Positions 7,742-16,050 of a stretch of 58,723 nucleotides of DNA are shown here, piece by piece. Under the pieces are notes generated by a model that ran no database searches, was not told the origin of the DNA, and saw nothing but the letters and a program-made list of their open reading frames with translations. This DNA comes from Verrucomicrobiota bacterium (GTDB lineage Bacteria; Verrucomicrobiota; Verrucomicrobiia; Limisphaerales; UBA9464): contig CANIZL010000030.1 of assembly GCA_947471985.1 (NCBI GenBank), positions 1 through 58,723 of the forward strand. The letters are read 5' to 3'. Numbering within the stretch: position 1 is the stretch's first letter; each line of letters opens with the position of its first letter. Made by a program: the position numbers and the translations under genes.

Positions 7742-9679
7742 ATGAAAAAGCTCCTCCTCCTGGCCGCACTGGCCGCTGCCCTGCTCGTCGGCGGCATTGT
7801 CGGCACCCGGGTCTGGCGCGCCCGGGTGGTGGCCAAGGTGGAGGAGCGCGCTTTTCTTCAGGCGGGAAAACTCCTGCGCGAGGGCAAGTCCCTGGATGCG
7901 CTCGCCGTCATCGACGAGCAGCCTCGCAAGGATGTTCGTTTCGCGTGGAGCAAGCTGGAGCTGGAGGCCCTGGTGGGCAGTCGTCACGTCACCCGCGTCG
8001 CGTCGATCTATGGGCGCGCTCCGGAACGCGTTCTCGGCAACGAGGAAGGCTCTTTGCTGGTCGCCCGGGCCTTTCTGGCCGCGCATCAGCCGGGAGATTT
8101 TCTGAAGGTGCGCACGGCCTGGCAGGGACGCGAAATCCATCCGGAATGGTGGCTGGCCCTGGACTCCGACGTCCTGGGGTTTGAGGGGAAGGTTGCCCAA
8201 GCCGAGCGTCTGTTGCGCAGTCGCACCTTCGTGGGCGAGGGCGAAGCCACGCGCCTGGTGCGCCTGGCCTTGCACGCCGCGCCCCGGAACCTCGCGGAAT
8301 CATGGGAGCTGCTGGATCGCGCTTTTCGGGTTTCCCCGCGCAATCCGGAAATTCGGTCCTTTCGGGCGCAGATTCTCGAATCCATTGGCAAGTCCGCCGA
8401 GGCCCGGGTCGAATATGTGGCCGCCGTGGTCGCCGATCCCCGGAATCCCTTGCTGCGGGATGAACTCGCCGAGTTCTATCGTCGCCAGGGCAAATACGAT
8501 CTGGCCCTGGATACATGGCGCGAGGCCCTGCATCAGCCCGCTCCCGACTTCATTGCCCTGAAAGAGGCGTTTTGGAGTCGGATCATTCAACCCGCGGCCG
8601 CCCCGGCCCATCAGGACGTTCCGGGAACGATGGGTCCGCTGGTCGCCTTCATTCGGGCGCTTCCCGCCGATCGCTTTTGGGATGCCGAAGGTTTTGCCAG
8701 ATTGGCGCAAAACGAGCGGTTCGTTCGCGAGCGGCCCGAAGTTTATTGGTTGCAGTTGTTGGAGCTGATGCGGACGGGAAAGGATACGGAGGCCGCGGAA
8801 AAAATCACCGCCAACCGTTTCCGCAAACGCTCCTGGCGGCCCGAGTTGGAAACCGCATTGGCTCGCGTCCTGCAGTTTCGCACCCGTCGATCGCTCCACG
8901 TTGCCGGACTGGTCTCCACCGGAGCCAATACCAATCTCCATCCCTTTTTAAAGGAACTCGAAGCAACTGCCCGGGCGGAGTCCATCACGCACAAACCGAC
9001 CGCGACCAATAATGCGTTGGCGATGTACCTGACCGGCCCCAACGCCTTCGCCGGTGCGCTTCTGACGGTGGGCTGGCGGCAGGCGGCGCTCACGATCAAT
9101 GGGCCGACCGCCGGCACCAACACCCCCGCCTGGTTCACCTATGGATTGGCCCAGAGCCTGCGCTTCAACCGAGGCAATGCCGCGGCGCTCGAATTCCTTT
9201 CCCGCCAACGTACCGACTCCGAAGTAGTGCTGCTGCGCGGCGAATTGCTGCTGGCGGAAAAGCGCGTGGCGGAAGCCAAAACCACCCTGCAGACGATTGC
9301 CGAAGCGGATTCCGAGGCGGGCTCGCGAGCGGCGTGGCTGCTGGCGCAACTCGCCTTCGACGGCCGGGATTCCGCTGGCGTCGAACGGATCGTGGCGCGG
9401 CAGCCCCGATTGTCCTCCTCCACCCTCGGTCGCGAATTACTGGCGCGCTCCGCGCTGCAATCCGGGAAGGTGGCCCAGGCCGAGCGCCTGTACGTGTCCT
9501 TGGGCACCAACTCGATCGAAGCGCAGACCTACCTGGCAAAGCGCGCCTTTGCGCAGGGCAACTGGGCTGAGGCTCGTCGCCATACCGAAGCGCTTCAACG
9601 CCGGATGCCGGATGAACTCCAACTCCGGGAAAACCTGGCCGCCATCGCCAAAGCGGAGCGCTCCCATGAAAAACGCTGA
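7742..9679 (+). CDS. Membrane-anchored TPR-repeat protein of the exosortase operon
   Basis: A 645-residue protein starting with a signal anchor (MKKLLLLAALAAALLVGGIVG). The rest is helical with degenerate tetratricopeptide repeats, clearest at about residues 180-270 (APRNLAESWELLDRAFRVSP, NPLLRDELAEFYRRQGKYDL) and again near the C-terminus (LYVSLGTNSIEAQTYLAKRA). It starts 28 bases after the PEP-CTERM gene and overlaps the exosortase start by 14 bases, so cotranscription is likely. TPR proteins of similar placement accompany other exosortase/exopolysaccharide loci and may scaffold assembly in the periplasm. No enzymatic motif is visible. Confidence 0.85.
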   Translation: MKKLLLLAALAAALLVGGIVGTRVWRARVVAKVEERAFLQAGKLLREGKSLDALAVIDEQPRKDVRFAWSKLELEALVGSRHVTRVASIYGRAPERVLGNEEGSLLVARAFLAAHQPGDFLKVRTAWQGREIHPEWWLALDSDVLGFEGKVAQAERLLRSRTFVGEGEATRLVRLALHAAPRNLAESWELLDRAFRVSPRNPEIRSFRAQILESIGKSAEARVEYVAAVVADPRNPLLRDELAEFYRRQGKYDLALDTWREALHQPAPDFIALKEAFWSRIIQPAAAPAHQDVPGTMGPLVAFIRALPADRFWDAEGFARLAQNERFVRERPEVYWLQLLELMRTGKDTEAAEKITANRFRKRSWRPELETALARVLQFRTRRSLHVAGLVSTGANTNLHPFLKELEATARAESITHKPTATNNALAMYLTGPNAFAGALLTVGWRQAALTINGPTAGTNTPAWFTYGLAQSLRFNRGNAAALEFLSRQRTDSEVVLLRGELLLAEKRVAEAKTTLQTIAEADSEAGSRAAWLLAQLAFDGRDSAGVERIVARQPRLSSSTLGRELLARSALQSGKVAQAERLYVSLGTNSIEAQTYLAKRAFAQGNWAEARRHTEALQRRMPDELQLRENLAAIAKAERSHEKR

Positions 9680-10490
9680 TCGCCAAACCCTGGTCCTGCT
9701 GGCCCTTGGCGTCGCCTTCATCTGGCTCTTCGACCGCGCCTGGCTGGGAGCACCCGATGAATTCCTGCCCCTGCTGGGGGCCCTGCCCTTGCTGGTCTGG
9801 TTCGCCGGCCCGTGGAAATTTTCCCCCGACCCATTCCAGCTAAATCGCCAATGGCTCGGGTTCTCCGCCCTATTCGCGGTGGCGGGTTGGTTCACCGGCT
9901 TCAATATCCTGCTCGCCCTCGCGTGGACCAGCGCCCTGTGGGCTTGGGGAGATCTTCGCCTCGAAACCAACACCCGGGCTCGCTTGCTCCGACTGCTGCC
10001 CTTGGCGGTACTGGCCTTTCCCTGGCTGACCCTGGATTTTCCTTCCCTGGGCTGGTGGTTTCGTCTCTCCGCCGCTTGGACCTCGCAATACCTTTTCGCC
10101 GCCCTGGGCTTCACCGTCGAACGCGCGGGCACCCAATTGATGGTCGCCCGCATGCCCTTCGACGTCACGCCGGCGTGCGCCGGTTTAAAGGCGCTTCAAG
10201 CGATGGCCATCGGCGGGACGGCCTTGTGCTTCCTGCAGATCCGCCGGACCGGCAGTTATTGGCTCGGACTGGCCTGCCTCCCTCTGCTCGCGTGGATTGC
10301 CAATACACTGCGCGTCGCGGTCATCGTGGTGGCCGCCTTGACTGTCGGTCCCGAATTCGCCTCGGGCTGGTTTCATACCACCTCCGGGTGGCTGATCCTT
10401 ACCGGTATCTTCGCCCTGAGCTGGCTGGCCACGGAATTCCTTCGTCGGCCGGCGCGGCCTTTGAAAACGACGACGATCAAAGCCGGGTAA
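9666..10490 (+). CDS. Exosortase (archaeosortase/exosortase family transpeptidase)
   Basis: A 274-residue polytopic membrane protein with about eight hydrophobic segments and the family's catalytic set in order: Cys171 (VTPACAGLKALQAM), Arg216 (IANTLRVAVI) and His237 (GWFHTTSGWLIL). Exosortases are thought to cleave PEP-CTERM signals and attach the protein to another molecule. The ATG at 9666 lies inside the end of the TPR gene and begins MKNADRQ, just before the first membrane segment. It is shorter than XrtA-type proteins that carry a fused C-terminal EpsI domain; here the EpsI-like part is a separate downstream gene. I cannot assign a numbered Xrt subtype by eye. Confidence 0.9.
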   Translation: MKNADRQTLVLLALGVAFIWLFDRAWLGAPDEFLPLLGALPLLVWFAGPWKFSPDPFQLNRQWLGFSALFAVAGWFTGFNILLALAWTSALWAWGDLRLETNTRARLLRLLPLAVLAFPWLTLDFPSLGWWFRLSAAWTSQYLFAALGFTVERAGTQLMVARMPFDVTPACAGLKALQAMAIGGTALCFLQIRRTGSYWLGLACLPLLAWIANTLRVAVIVVAALTVGPEFASGWFHTTSGWLILTGIFALSWLATEFLRRPARPLKTTTIKAG

Positions 10491-10491
10491 C

Positions 10492-10965
10492 ATGAACCGG
10501 ATCTTCGCCGGAATACCCGTGGAACTGGGAGTGGCGCTTTTTTGCGCCGTCCAGAATCGCGTGCTGTGGATCGCCTGGCGCCATTCCCCGCGGGATCGCC
10601 TGGGGGACCTCACCTTTCTGATCTGGCTGCTGCCCGCGCTGTGGATCGCTTTTCGAAAACCGGCCAACCCACCCCGATCGGGAGTGCCAATCTTCTCGGT
10701 GGCCGCATTGATGATGGCGACCGTGGGCTTCATCACCGATGTCAACGCCCTGAACGCCGTGGCCCTGGCCCTCTCCGTGGCCGCCCTGCTGCCGCGCCCG
10801 GCCGCATCCCTCGTCTGGTTGCTCGGGGCCGTGGGTTGGATGCCCGCCTTCGGATGGTACGCGCACTTCCTGCCCACCATTGCCCTCGCCTTGGCGCGCC
10901 TGACCCTGGGCGTGGGCGCCTCCGCCTGGCTGCTGCAAGCATCGCGAAAATCTTCGTCTCCATGA
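10492..10965 (+). CDS. Small polytopic membrane protein of the exosortase operon
   Basis: A 157-residue protein with four to five hydrophobic segments (PVELGVALFCAVQNRVLWIA, FLIWLLPALWIAF, VPIFSVAALMMATVGFITDV, LNAVALALSVAALL, LTLGVGASAWLLQ). It starts one base after the exosortase stop and overlaps the next gene by ATGA. I recognise no family motif. Its fixed place between exosortase and EpsI-like genes suggests an accessory membrane subunit of the sorting system, which is inference from context only. Confidence 0.8.
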   Translation: MNRIFAGIPVELGVALFCAVQNRVLWIAWRHSPRDRLGDLTFLIWLLPALWIAFRKPANPPRSGVPIFSVAALMMATVGFITDVNALNAVALALSVAALLPRPAASLVWLLGAVGWMPAFGWYAHFLPTIALALARLTLGVGASAWLLQASRKSSSP

Positions 10966-11555
10966 ACCCGAAATCTTCCGGCCGAAAAATCCTGTGGCTA
11001 GCCCTCCTGTTGGTGGCCGTGGGTTGCATTCTATGGGAACTGCTTCCCGAGACCCGCGAGCCCTCGCGCTTGACCCAGCTGCCCCTGAAGGGATTTGGGT
11101 TCGCCGGACGCGACGTGCCGCTCACCGAAGCCGAAGCCACCGTCTTCAAACGCGCCGCGGTGTTGAAGCGCCTCTACCAGGTCGGCGGCGATCGCTTCGT
11201 GCTCCTCGCCGTGGACTCCGCCGGGGATCGGCATGCGGTCCACGATCCCCTGTACTGCTTTCGCGGTGCCGGTTGGTCCGTGGCGAGTGAAGTCCCCGTG
11301 GGGCTTCCCGGCGGCGAGAGCAAGTTGGTTCGACTCGTGAATGGCGAACGTTCCGCCGAAGCCCTGTATTGGATGACCGACGGCGAGAAACGCCATGCCT
11401 CGGTGCTGAAAGCCTGGTGGCAGGCGACGCTGAGACGCTTGGGCCTGCGACCCGCCGCGCAGGCCACGGTCCTGGTTTTATTGCAGCCCCTTTCCGGCGG
11501 CGACGTCCACTGGGCGGAAACACTCGACCGTTTCCCGGAATTGCTCAAACTCTAA
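10962..11555 (+). CDS. EpsI-like exosortase-associated protein
   Basis: A 197-residue protein with an N-terminal membrane anchor (ILWLALLLVAVGCILWELL) and a periplasmic domain resembling the EpsI family. It has a conserved-looking segment HDPLYCFRGAGW with His94 and Cys99, equivalent to the H-x-P-x-x-C...GW motif of EpsI proteins, and a later segment LLQPLSGGDVHW. EpsI domains accompany exosortases and exopolysaccharide export. The ATG at 10962 overlaps the preceding stop by four bases. It is the last gene of the operon; 153 bases follow before a gene on the other strand. Confidence 0.75.
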   Translation: MNPKSSGRKILWLALLLVAVGCILWELLPETREPSRLTQLPLKGFGFAGRDVPLTEAEATVFKRAAVLKRLYQVGGDRFVLLAVDSAGDRHAVHDPLYCFRGAGWSVASEVPVGLPGGESKLVRLVNGERSAEALYWMTDGEKRHASVLKAWWQATLRRLGLRPAAQATVLVLLQPLSGGDVHWAETLDRFPELLKL

Positions 11556-11708
11556 CCGGAACGACACACCGCCCCTTCTGACCCGCCGGTACCACGCCCT
11601 CATGGGCGGATCGGCGTGCGGTGGTTAGCCGGGACATTGACCGGTCACCACATTGACCCCTTCCCTGCCTCGCCAGACTTCGGCCCGGTTTTTCCGGCCC
11701 CACCGGAC

Positions 11709-12584
11709 TCACTGACCCGTCGGATGCGCGGCCCACCAGTCCGCCCATTTTTCCAACAATTCCCGGATCCGCTTTTCCGCCGTCCTTATGCCCTCCGTAT
11801 TGGACATGAAGAGCGGATTCATGGGAATCTCGCCGAAGCTTTTGCCCGTAATCCGCTCGAACGAAGCGAACAGCGACTCGGCTTTCCGATAGAGGGTGAA
11901 CGTCGAGGTCGTATCCTTGCGCAACTCTGCCAGCACCCCTTTCAATTCACTCAGACCCGCGGCATCCTGGAATTCCGTGAGCAGGCACGCGGCGGCAAAT
12001 CGGACGTCGCCGCTCTCATCTTTCAAGCGTTCCCGGATCGGGGCGATCGCCGCCGGCTCACGCGTATCAGCCAGCGCAAACAAGGCGAAGAGTCGGTTCG
12101 CTTCGGTCGGATCGCCCGCCGCCCGGATCAGGCTGGGCAGCAAGCCCGCCACCGACGGGGCAAATTCCGGACCGTTTTGCGTTCGTTGGCCTCCACTGCG
12201 ATTCACCCGCCCCGCCAGCAGGCGCAACGATCGGATCGCCGAGCCGCGGACCTCGGAATCCGGATCCGAGAGCAATTCGACCAATATCGCCGCGGATTCC
12301 GGGTTGGGAAACGGACGTAAAGTTTCGGCCAATTCGGCCCGCTGACGGGGATCCTTGATCGAACGCAACGCGAGTTTGATCGCCGGCACGGCGGACTCCG
12401 GCATCTTCTCCAATCCCCGCAAGGCTTTCAGCCGAACCATCCGCGCTGAGCCCAGCGTATCCGCCGAATGTTCCGGGAACGGCAGCTGCAAGTATTGTTC
12501 GAGAATTTTGGCCGCTGTGGGCCCGTCGGCCGCGTGCACTTCCCGGCCCAGCAGAAGGAATCCGGCCAGAACAACCTGTCGCAC
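11709..12584 (-). CDS. Secreted HEAT-repeat protein
   Basis: A protein of 291 residues if read from the GTG at 12584, which yields a signal peptide (VRQVVLAGFLLLGREVHA). A longer frame back to 12740 adds 52 residues without signal or domain character and crosses the AT-rich presumed promoter. The body contains several HEAT/PBS-lyase-like helical repeats (PESAAILVELLSDPDSEVRG, SAIRSLRLLAG, FALFALADTREPAAIAPIRE, DVRFAAACLLTEF). HEAT repeats are protein-interaction scaffolds; the partner is unknown. It converges on the exosortase operon and diverges from the gene at 12849. Confidence 0.75.
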   Translation of the reverse strand: MRQVVLAGFLLLGREVHAADGPTAAKILEQYLQLPFPEHSADTLGSARMVRLKALRGLEKMPESAVPAIKLALRSIKDPRQRAELAETLRPFPNPESAAILVELLSDPDSEVRGSAIRSLRLLAGRVNRSGGQRTQNGPEFAPSVAGLLPSLIRAAGDPTEANRLFALFALADTREPAAIAPIRERLKDESGDVRFAAACLLTEFQDAAGLSELKGVLAELRKDTTSTFTLYRKAESLFASFERITGKSFGEIPMNPLFMSNTEGIRTAEKRIRELLEKWADWWAAHPTGQ

Positions 12585-12848
12585 TGCGTCATTAATCTTC
12601 GGAATTCTAAAACAAAAGCGCGCGGGCGCTATTCCGACCGGGGTATATATAAAAGGCCCGGCGGACTCATGGGTGGGGCCGTTGGATTTACCGAGGGTGC
12701 TCACGCGGCAAAGTTTGGCGCGGTGAATCCGGTGCAGCAAGGGGACAACGGCCGACGCGGCATCCCGGATTCCTGACTTCGGTGCGATAACTCAATCTCC
12801 GACCGAAGTCCCATATCGCGTCCCCTTCCCGTCACATAAATAATTCCC
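12585..12848. promoter_or_regulatory. Divergent promoter region with a 9-bp-arm inverted repeat
   Basis: An AT-rich stretch (TATATATAAAAGG region, about 12644-12656) upstream of the HEAT gene could hold its -10 box. At 12775-12783 and 12802-12810 a perfect inverted repeat (GACTTCGGT / ACCGAAGTC, 18-base spacer) lies 38 bases before the ATG at 12849. It could be an mRNA leader hairpin or an operator. Confidence 0.4.
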
Positions 12849-13703
12849 ATGAATTATCGAAAACTCGTCCTCAGCGCATTGCTCGCGAGCCTCACCCTGA
12901 CGCCCGTCCGCAGCCTGGCGGCTCCCGTCAGCTTTGGCTTTAGCGGCGTCATCAATTCCGTCACCAGTCCGGGCGGGGGACTGCCCGCAGGCCTCGCCGT
13001 GGACCAGCCCTTCCTGGTTATCGTGACCTACGATCCGGACCTCCTGCCGGCCGCGTTCGAATCACCGGCCAATGTGACCGACGCCAATTACTACACCACC
13101 AACCTGGCAGCGTATGGCTATTGGGCGCGGTTCGGCAGCCTGGAAATTTCCCTCCCTAACCCCGCGCCTGTCAAAGTCACCCACAGCATCGAGGTGCGAA
13201 ACGGGTTTGGCGGATGGGATGGGGTGCAGCAGGAAAGCTATGGCGCGGATGCCTGGTTCAATCAGGCGCCGCTGCCCGCCGGACAAATGGCCACGCGCGG
13301 CTTCAGCATCATGGACGACACCATGACGGCCTTCGACAGCGAGTCCCTCCCCTTGACCCTGCCGCCGATCAGCCAGTTCCAAAGAATCCACCGCGCCTCA
13401 TTCGCCGTGTTCCAAATTAATTCGGAAACCGGTGTTCCATCCACCCTCTATCAAGCCGGCGGTCTGATTTCCGAAATCACCAACTCCCCCCGGCCACCCC
13501 TCTCCCTGAGCCGGCAACCCAGCGGCAGCCTCCGCCTGTCGTGGCCCAGAATCCTGCCCGGGTACGTCCTTCAGTCTGCCAACGACCTGGACGGCAGCCC
13601 TTGGACTCCCGTCGCTGCGACGCAGACGGAAACCCCCACCGAATTCGTCGTCGAAGTAAAATCCGCCCCCGCGGGCACCTTTTTCCGTCTGCAGAAAAAC
13701 TAA
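12849..13703 (+). CDS. Secreted protein with a C-terminal shared beta module
   Basis: A 284-residue protein with a clear signal peptide (MNYRKLVLSALLASLTLTPVRSLAA). Residues about 25-210 form a beta-rich domain of the sort often seen in PEP-CTERM-type secreted proteins (FGFSGVINSVTSPGGG, VIVTYDPDL), but no PEP-CTERM tail is present. The last ~65 residues (LRLSWPRILPGYVLQSANDL ... WTPVAA ... TFFRLQKN) belong to a module that recurs in four other proteins of this window. The function is unknown; extracellular or envelope location is inferred. Confidence 0.78.
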   Translation: MNYRKLVLSALLASLTLTPVRSLAAPVSFGFSGVINSVTSPGGGLPAGLAVDQPFLVIVTYDPDLLPAAFESPANVTDANYYTTNLAAYGYWARFGSLEISLPNPAPVKVTHSIEVRNGFGGWDGVQQESYGADAWFNQAPLPAGQMATRGFSIMDDTMTAFDSESLPLTLPPISQFQRIHRASFAVFQINSETGVPSTLYQAGGLISEITNSPRPPLSLSRQPSGSLRLSWPRILPGYVLQSANDLDGSPWTPVAATQTETPTEFVVEVKSAPAGTFFRLQKN

Positions 13704-13752
13704 GCGGCGTTTTGGTGAGCCCCTCCCGCTCCCAAGGGCAGTAGCTCCGCGT

Positions 13753-13772
13753 CCCGGGGAATTGCCCCTGGG
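13753..13772 (+). terminator. Possible hairpin terminator after the secreted-protein gene
   Basis: CCCGGGG-AATTG-CCCCTGGG, a strong GC stem with one unpaired T, 50 bases after the stop at 13703. No T-run follows, so intrinsic termination is uncertain. Confidence 0.25.
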
Positions 13773-13847
13773 AATCATCCGTTCATATACCCCCGGCCGA
13801 TCGGACCGGAACCGGTGGTCGCACACCCTCGATGTTACGGTACGCCT

Positions 13848-13935
13848 TATCGCTCCCCTTTGGGGCGCCACCCTGGGGACACGGCGAACCCAGCCCGTTG
13901 GGCTGGGCTAGGGGATCACGCCCCTTTGGGGCTTC
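13848..13935 (+). repeat. Dispersed repeat family B, copy 1 (88 bp)
   Basis: This 88-bp segment aligns without gaps to 34247-34334 in the same orientation, about 66 of 88 bases by hand. It contains nested palindromes: CCCC-TTT-GGGG near both ends and a central CCCAGCCC-GTT-GGGCTGGG (8-bp arms). Both copies are intergenic. It has no coding potential of its own. Confidence 0.75.
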
Positions 13936-14182
13936 GGAACGTGACCCAGTGAAGGATTCGCAACACCTCCAGGATCCGCGGCAACCACCCCACACCCCAT
14001 CCGGCAAACGAGACCATCCGCCTCAGGCACGACGTCTCATCCTTCAGCCCGAATCGCCGTTCCTCCGACGAAAGGCGGATCGCCTCTATCCGGACCGGCC
14101 TTAACTATAGGAACCGTTGGATCCAATCGGATCATCCGATCCACCGCCTGCGGTCCGTCAAAACTCCGGGAGTCCTATTGCC

Positions 14183-15223
14183 ATGAATCTATCGCCACTG
14201 TTTCAAACCGCGGGCAACGTCTGCGTGGGCCTCGCCGCCGTGCTCTATGCCCTCCCGTTACAATTACTTTTGTGGGAACTTTCTCGTAAGCGGGACAACG
14301 GCGCCGGCTTGATTCTTGGGATCCTTATCCTGGTGCCGATGTGGCTGCTGCTGCTGGCCGGATTGATCTGCGTCACGGCGAATGGCGGCTTTGATTGGCT
14401 TCCCTTCACTCGCCGCTGGGTCACCACCCTCGTGGTGCCCGCCACGCTGGCCCTGGCCGTCTTTTCACTCGCGCGGCTGGATCTGGGCCCACTGATCCGC
14501 TCGCAGCCCTTCATCCGCACACTGGTCGGCTCCCTCATCCAACTGCTGCCGGCCCTCACGATTCTGCTGGTGGTTCTGGGCCTCAATCCCCGCTTCGCGC
14601 CGGGCCTTCCGCTCAAAGCGGTCAGCGTGCCGTGGACCCTCTGCGCGGCACTCAGTCTGGCCACGGTGGGCGGCTATATCGCCTATCAGGTGGCGGCCTT
14701 CGGCGCGAACCAGGTCCGCGCCATCGCCCACCGCTTCCACGGCGATAGCCAACTCGCCCGAAAGAACCTCGCCCGCATACCGGATCTCGATCCCCAGCGG
14801 GATTTCACTGAACTGCTCGGATTCACGGGAGATTTCCAAAGCCCTGCCCTGCGGGAAGCGGCGTTGACGCAACTTCGCCGCCATCCCGACTTCGTCGCCC
14901 GCCTCGCCACCGAACTGAAGGACGGCTCCGTCTCCGGCGGCTCGGTCGACCACGCGCTGGCCGCCGTGGCCGCGGCCTCATGGACGGACGATGAGAAGCA
15001 ACTCCTCGCCCTTCCGGCCCGCTCCGCGATGCAGCGGATCACCCGCTATATCCGCTCCGAGTTCCGCCACTTTACGAAGGATCGCCGGCAGCTGACATAC
15101 AAGTGGGGAAACCGTCTGTTCCGGACCGTCGCCTCCAAATTCGCCGGTGCGGGCGTCGATTTCCAACCGGCCCTCGCTGGCTTTGAAAAAGCCTTCACCG
15201 CCCCGGACGCAGAGAGGAACTGA
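14183..15223 (+). CDS. Polytopic membrane protein of unknown function
   Basis: A 346-residue protein. The N-terminal half has about five membrane segments (VCVGLAAVLYALPLQLLLW, LILGILILVPMWLLLLAGLI, WVTTLVVPATLALAVFSLA, LIQLLPALTILLVVLGL, LCAALSLATVGGYIAYQVAA). The C-terminal ~170 residues are hydrophilic and helical, possibly HEAT-like (SPALREAALTQLRRHPDFVA). I prefer the ATG at 14183; a frame from 14117 adds 22 polar residues with no character. The gene is followed 85 bases later by another small membrane protein, and the two may form an operon. I do not recognise a family. Confidence 0.72.
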   Translation: MNLSPLFQTAGNVCVGLAAVLYALPLQLLLWELSRKRDNGAGLILGILILVPMWLLLLAGLICVTANGGFDWLPFTRRWVTTLVVPATLALAVFSLARLDLGPLIRSQPFIRTLVGSLIQLLPALTILLVVLGLNPRFAPGLPLKAVSVPWTLCAALSLATVGGYIAYQVAAFGANQVRAIAHRFHGDSQLARKNLARIPDLDPQRDFTELLGFTGDFQSPALREAALTQLRRHPDFVARLATELKDGSVSGGSVDHALAAVAAASWTDDEKQLLALPARSAMQRITRYIRSEFRHFTKDRRQLTYKWGNRLFRTVASKFAGAGVDFQPALAGFEKAFTAPDAERN

Positions 15224-15308
15224 AAACCACCTGACCGAAACTTCACCCCTCCGGCGAGCCCGCCGATTCCGGGGTCCTCACCGATAACTTGGATCAACCC
15301 ACTCTTAT

Positions 15309-15887
15309 ATGCTTTCCGACTCCTCGCCGGCGGCCGTGCCGGTCACCCTTACCGGGCAAGTCATCACCCAGGCCATCGCGTTTTTCTGTTTCCTGGTGCT
15401 GCCAACCGTGATCACCCTGATGGCGCCCCGCACCCGTCTCGAACTCCAACATTCCCCCACCGGTCCCACGGGAACCGTGACACGCTACGTGTTCCTCTTC
15501 CTGCCGTGGAAGACCGAGCATCGGGCCAACGTGAGCGGTATCCGCGCGGATATCACCCCGGAATATCGATACCGCGGAACCAGCGTAGAGCGACGCAAGG
15601 GCCAGAAGGGCGTCCGCCTGGCCACCGGCCAGTTGATCCTGAGCGGTGATGGGTCAGAGTTGGTGGTTCAAGCGGCACCGGATTTGGCCGAGACCGTCGC
15701 CCAGCAGGGCGCCGCCTTTATCGCTGACCCATCGGCCGGGCCAAAAACGTTCTCCCTTTATGCTTCCTGGGGCCTTTCGTACGTATTGGGCGGGATCGCC
15801 ACCGCGTTCGCCGCTTTGTATCTCTTCGGTGTGAGCATGACCGTCCTGATGTCGGTCTACCGCCTGCTGCGGCCCACGGGCCATTAG
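15309..15887 (+). CDS. Membrane protein of unknown function
   Basis: A 192-residue protein with an N-terminal membrane segment (VITQAIAFFCFLVLPTVITL), a central soluble domain (residues about 45-140; VFLFLPWKTEHRANVSGIRA) and a C-terminal pair of hydrophobic segments (SWGLSYVLGGIATAFAALYL). The architecture resembles PH-like or stress-related membrane domains, but no family signature is visible. It probably shares a transcript with the gene at 14183. A terminator-like structure follows at 15937-15986. Confidence 0.68.
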   Translation: MLSDSSPAAVPVTLTGQVITQAIAFFCFLVLPTVITLMAPRTRLELQHSPTGPTGTVTRYVFLFLPWKTEHRANVSGIRADITPEYRYRGTSVERRKGQKGVRLATGQLILSGDGSELVVQAAPDLAETVAQQGAAFIADPSAGPKTFSLYASWGLSYVLGGIATAFAALYLFGVSMTVLMSVYRLLRPTGH

Positions 15888-15936
15888 CGGATGGCTCTTT
15901 GCGGTCGGACCGGAAATGCCGCCCAAAAGAATCGTC

Positions 15937-15986
15937 AACGAACAGGCGCGGCGCCGGTGACGCCGTCTTTCGTTCATCAGTTTTTT
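15937..15986 (+). terminator. Putative intrinsic terminator
   Basis: An imperfect stem pairs AACGAA (15937-15942) and GGCG (15945-15948) with CGCC (15961-15964) and TTCGTT (15969-15974). A run of six T follows at 15981-15986. It lies 50 bases after the stop at 15887. Confidence 0.35.
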
Positions 15987-16050
15987 AAGGCGGCGCAGCG
16001 GGAACTGCTTTAGGCTCCTATCCAAGGTGCTTTGGTTGCTTTTCCCAGTT

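Larger units (their letters stand above)
13704..14182. other. Intergenic region with repeat B and a terminator-like hairpin
   Basis: This 479-base region holds a stem-loop at 13753-13772 and dispersed repeat B at 13848-13935. The short frames across the repeat have counterparts at the other repeat copy and are not credible genes. Nothing else is recognised. Confidence 0.6.

Noticed and set aside
13832-14104. 90-codon frame across repeat B
   Set aside because: A similar peptide arises from the other repeat copy, so it reflects the repeat sequence rather than a gene.
16022-16045. Sigma-54-like GG-N10-GC pattern before the giant gene
   Set aside because: Only the GG and TTGCT positions match, and the implied transcription start would fall on the start codon; too weak to claim.
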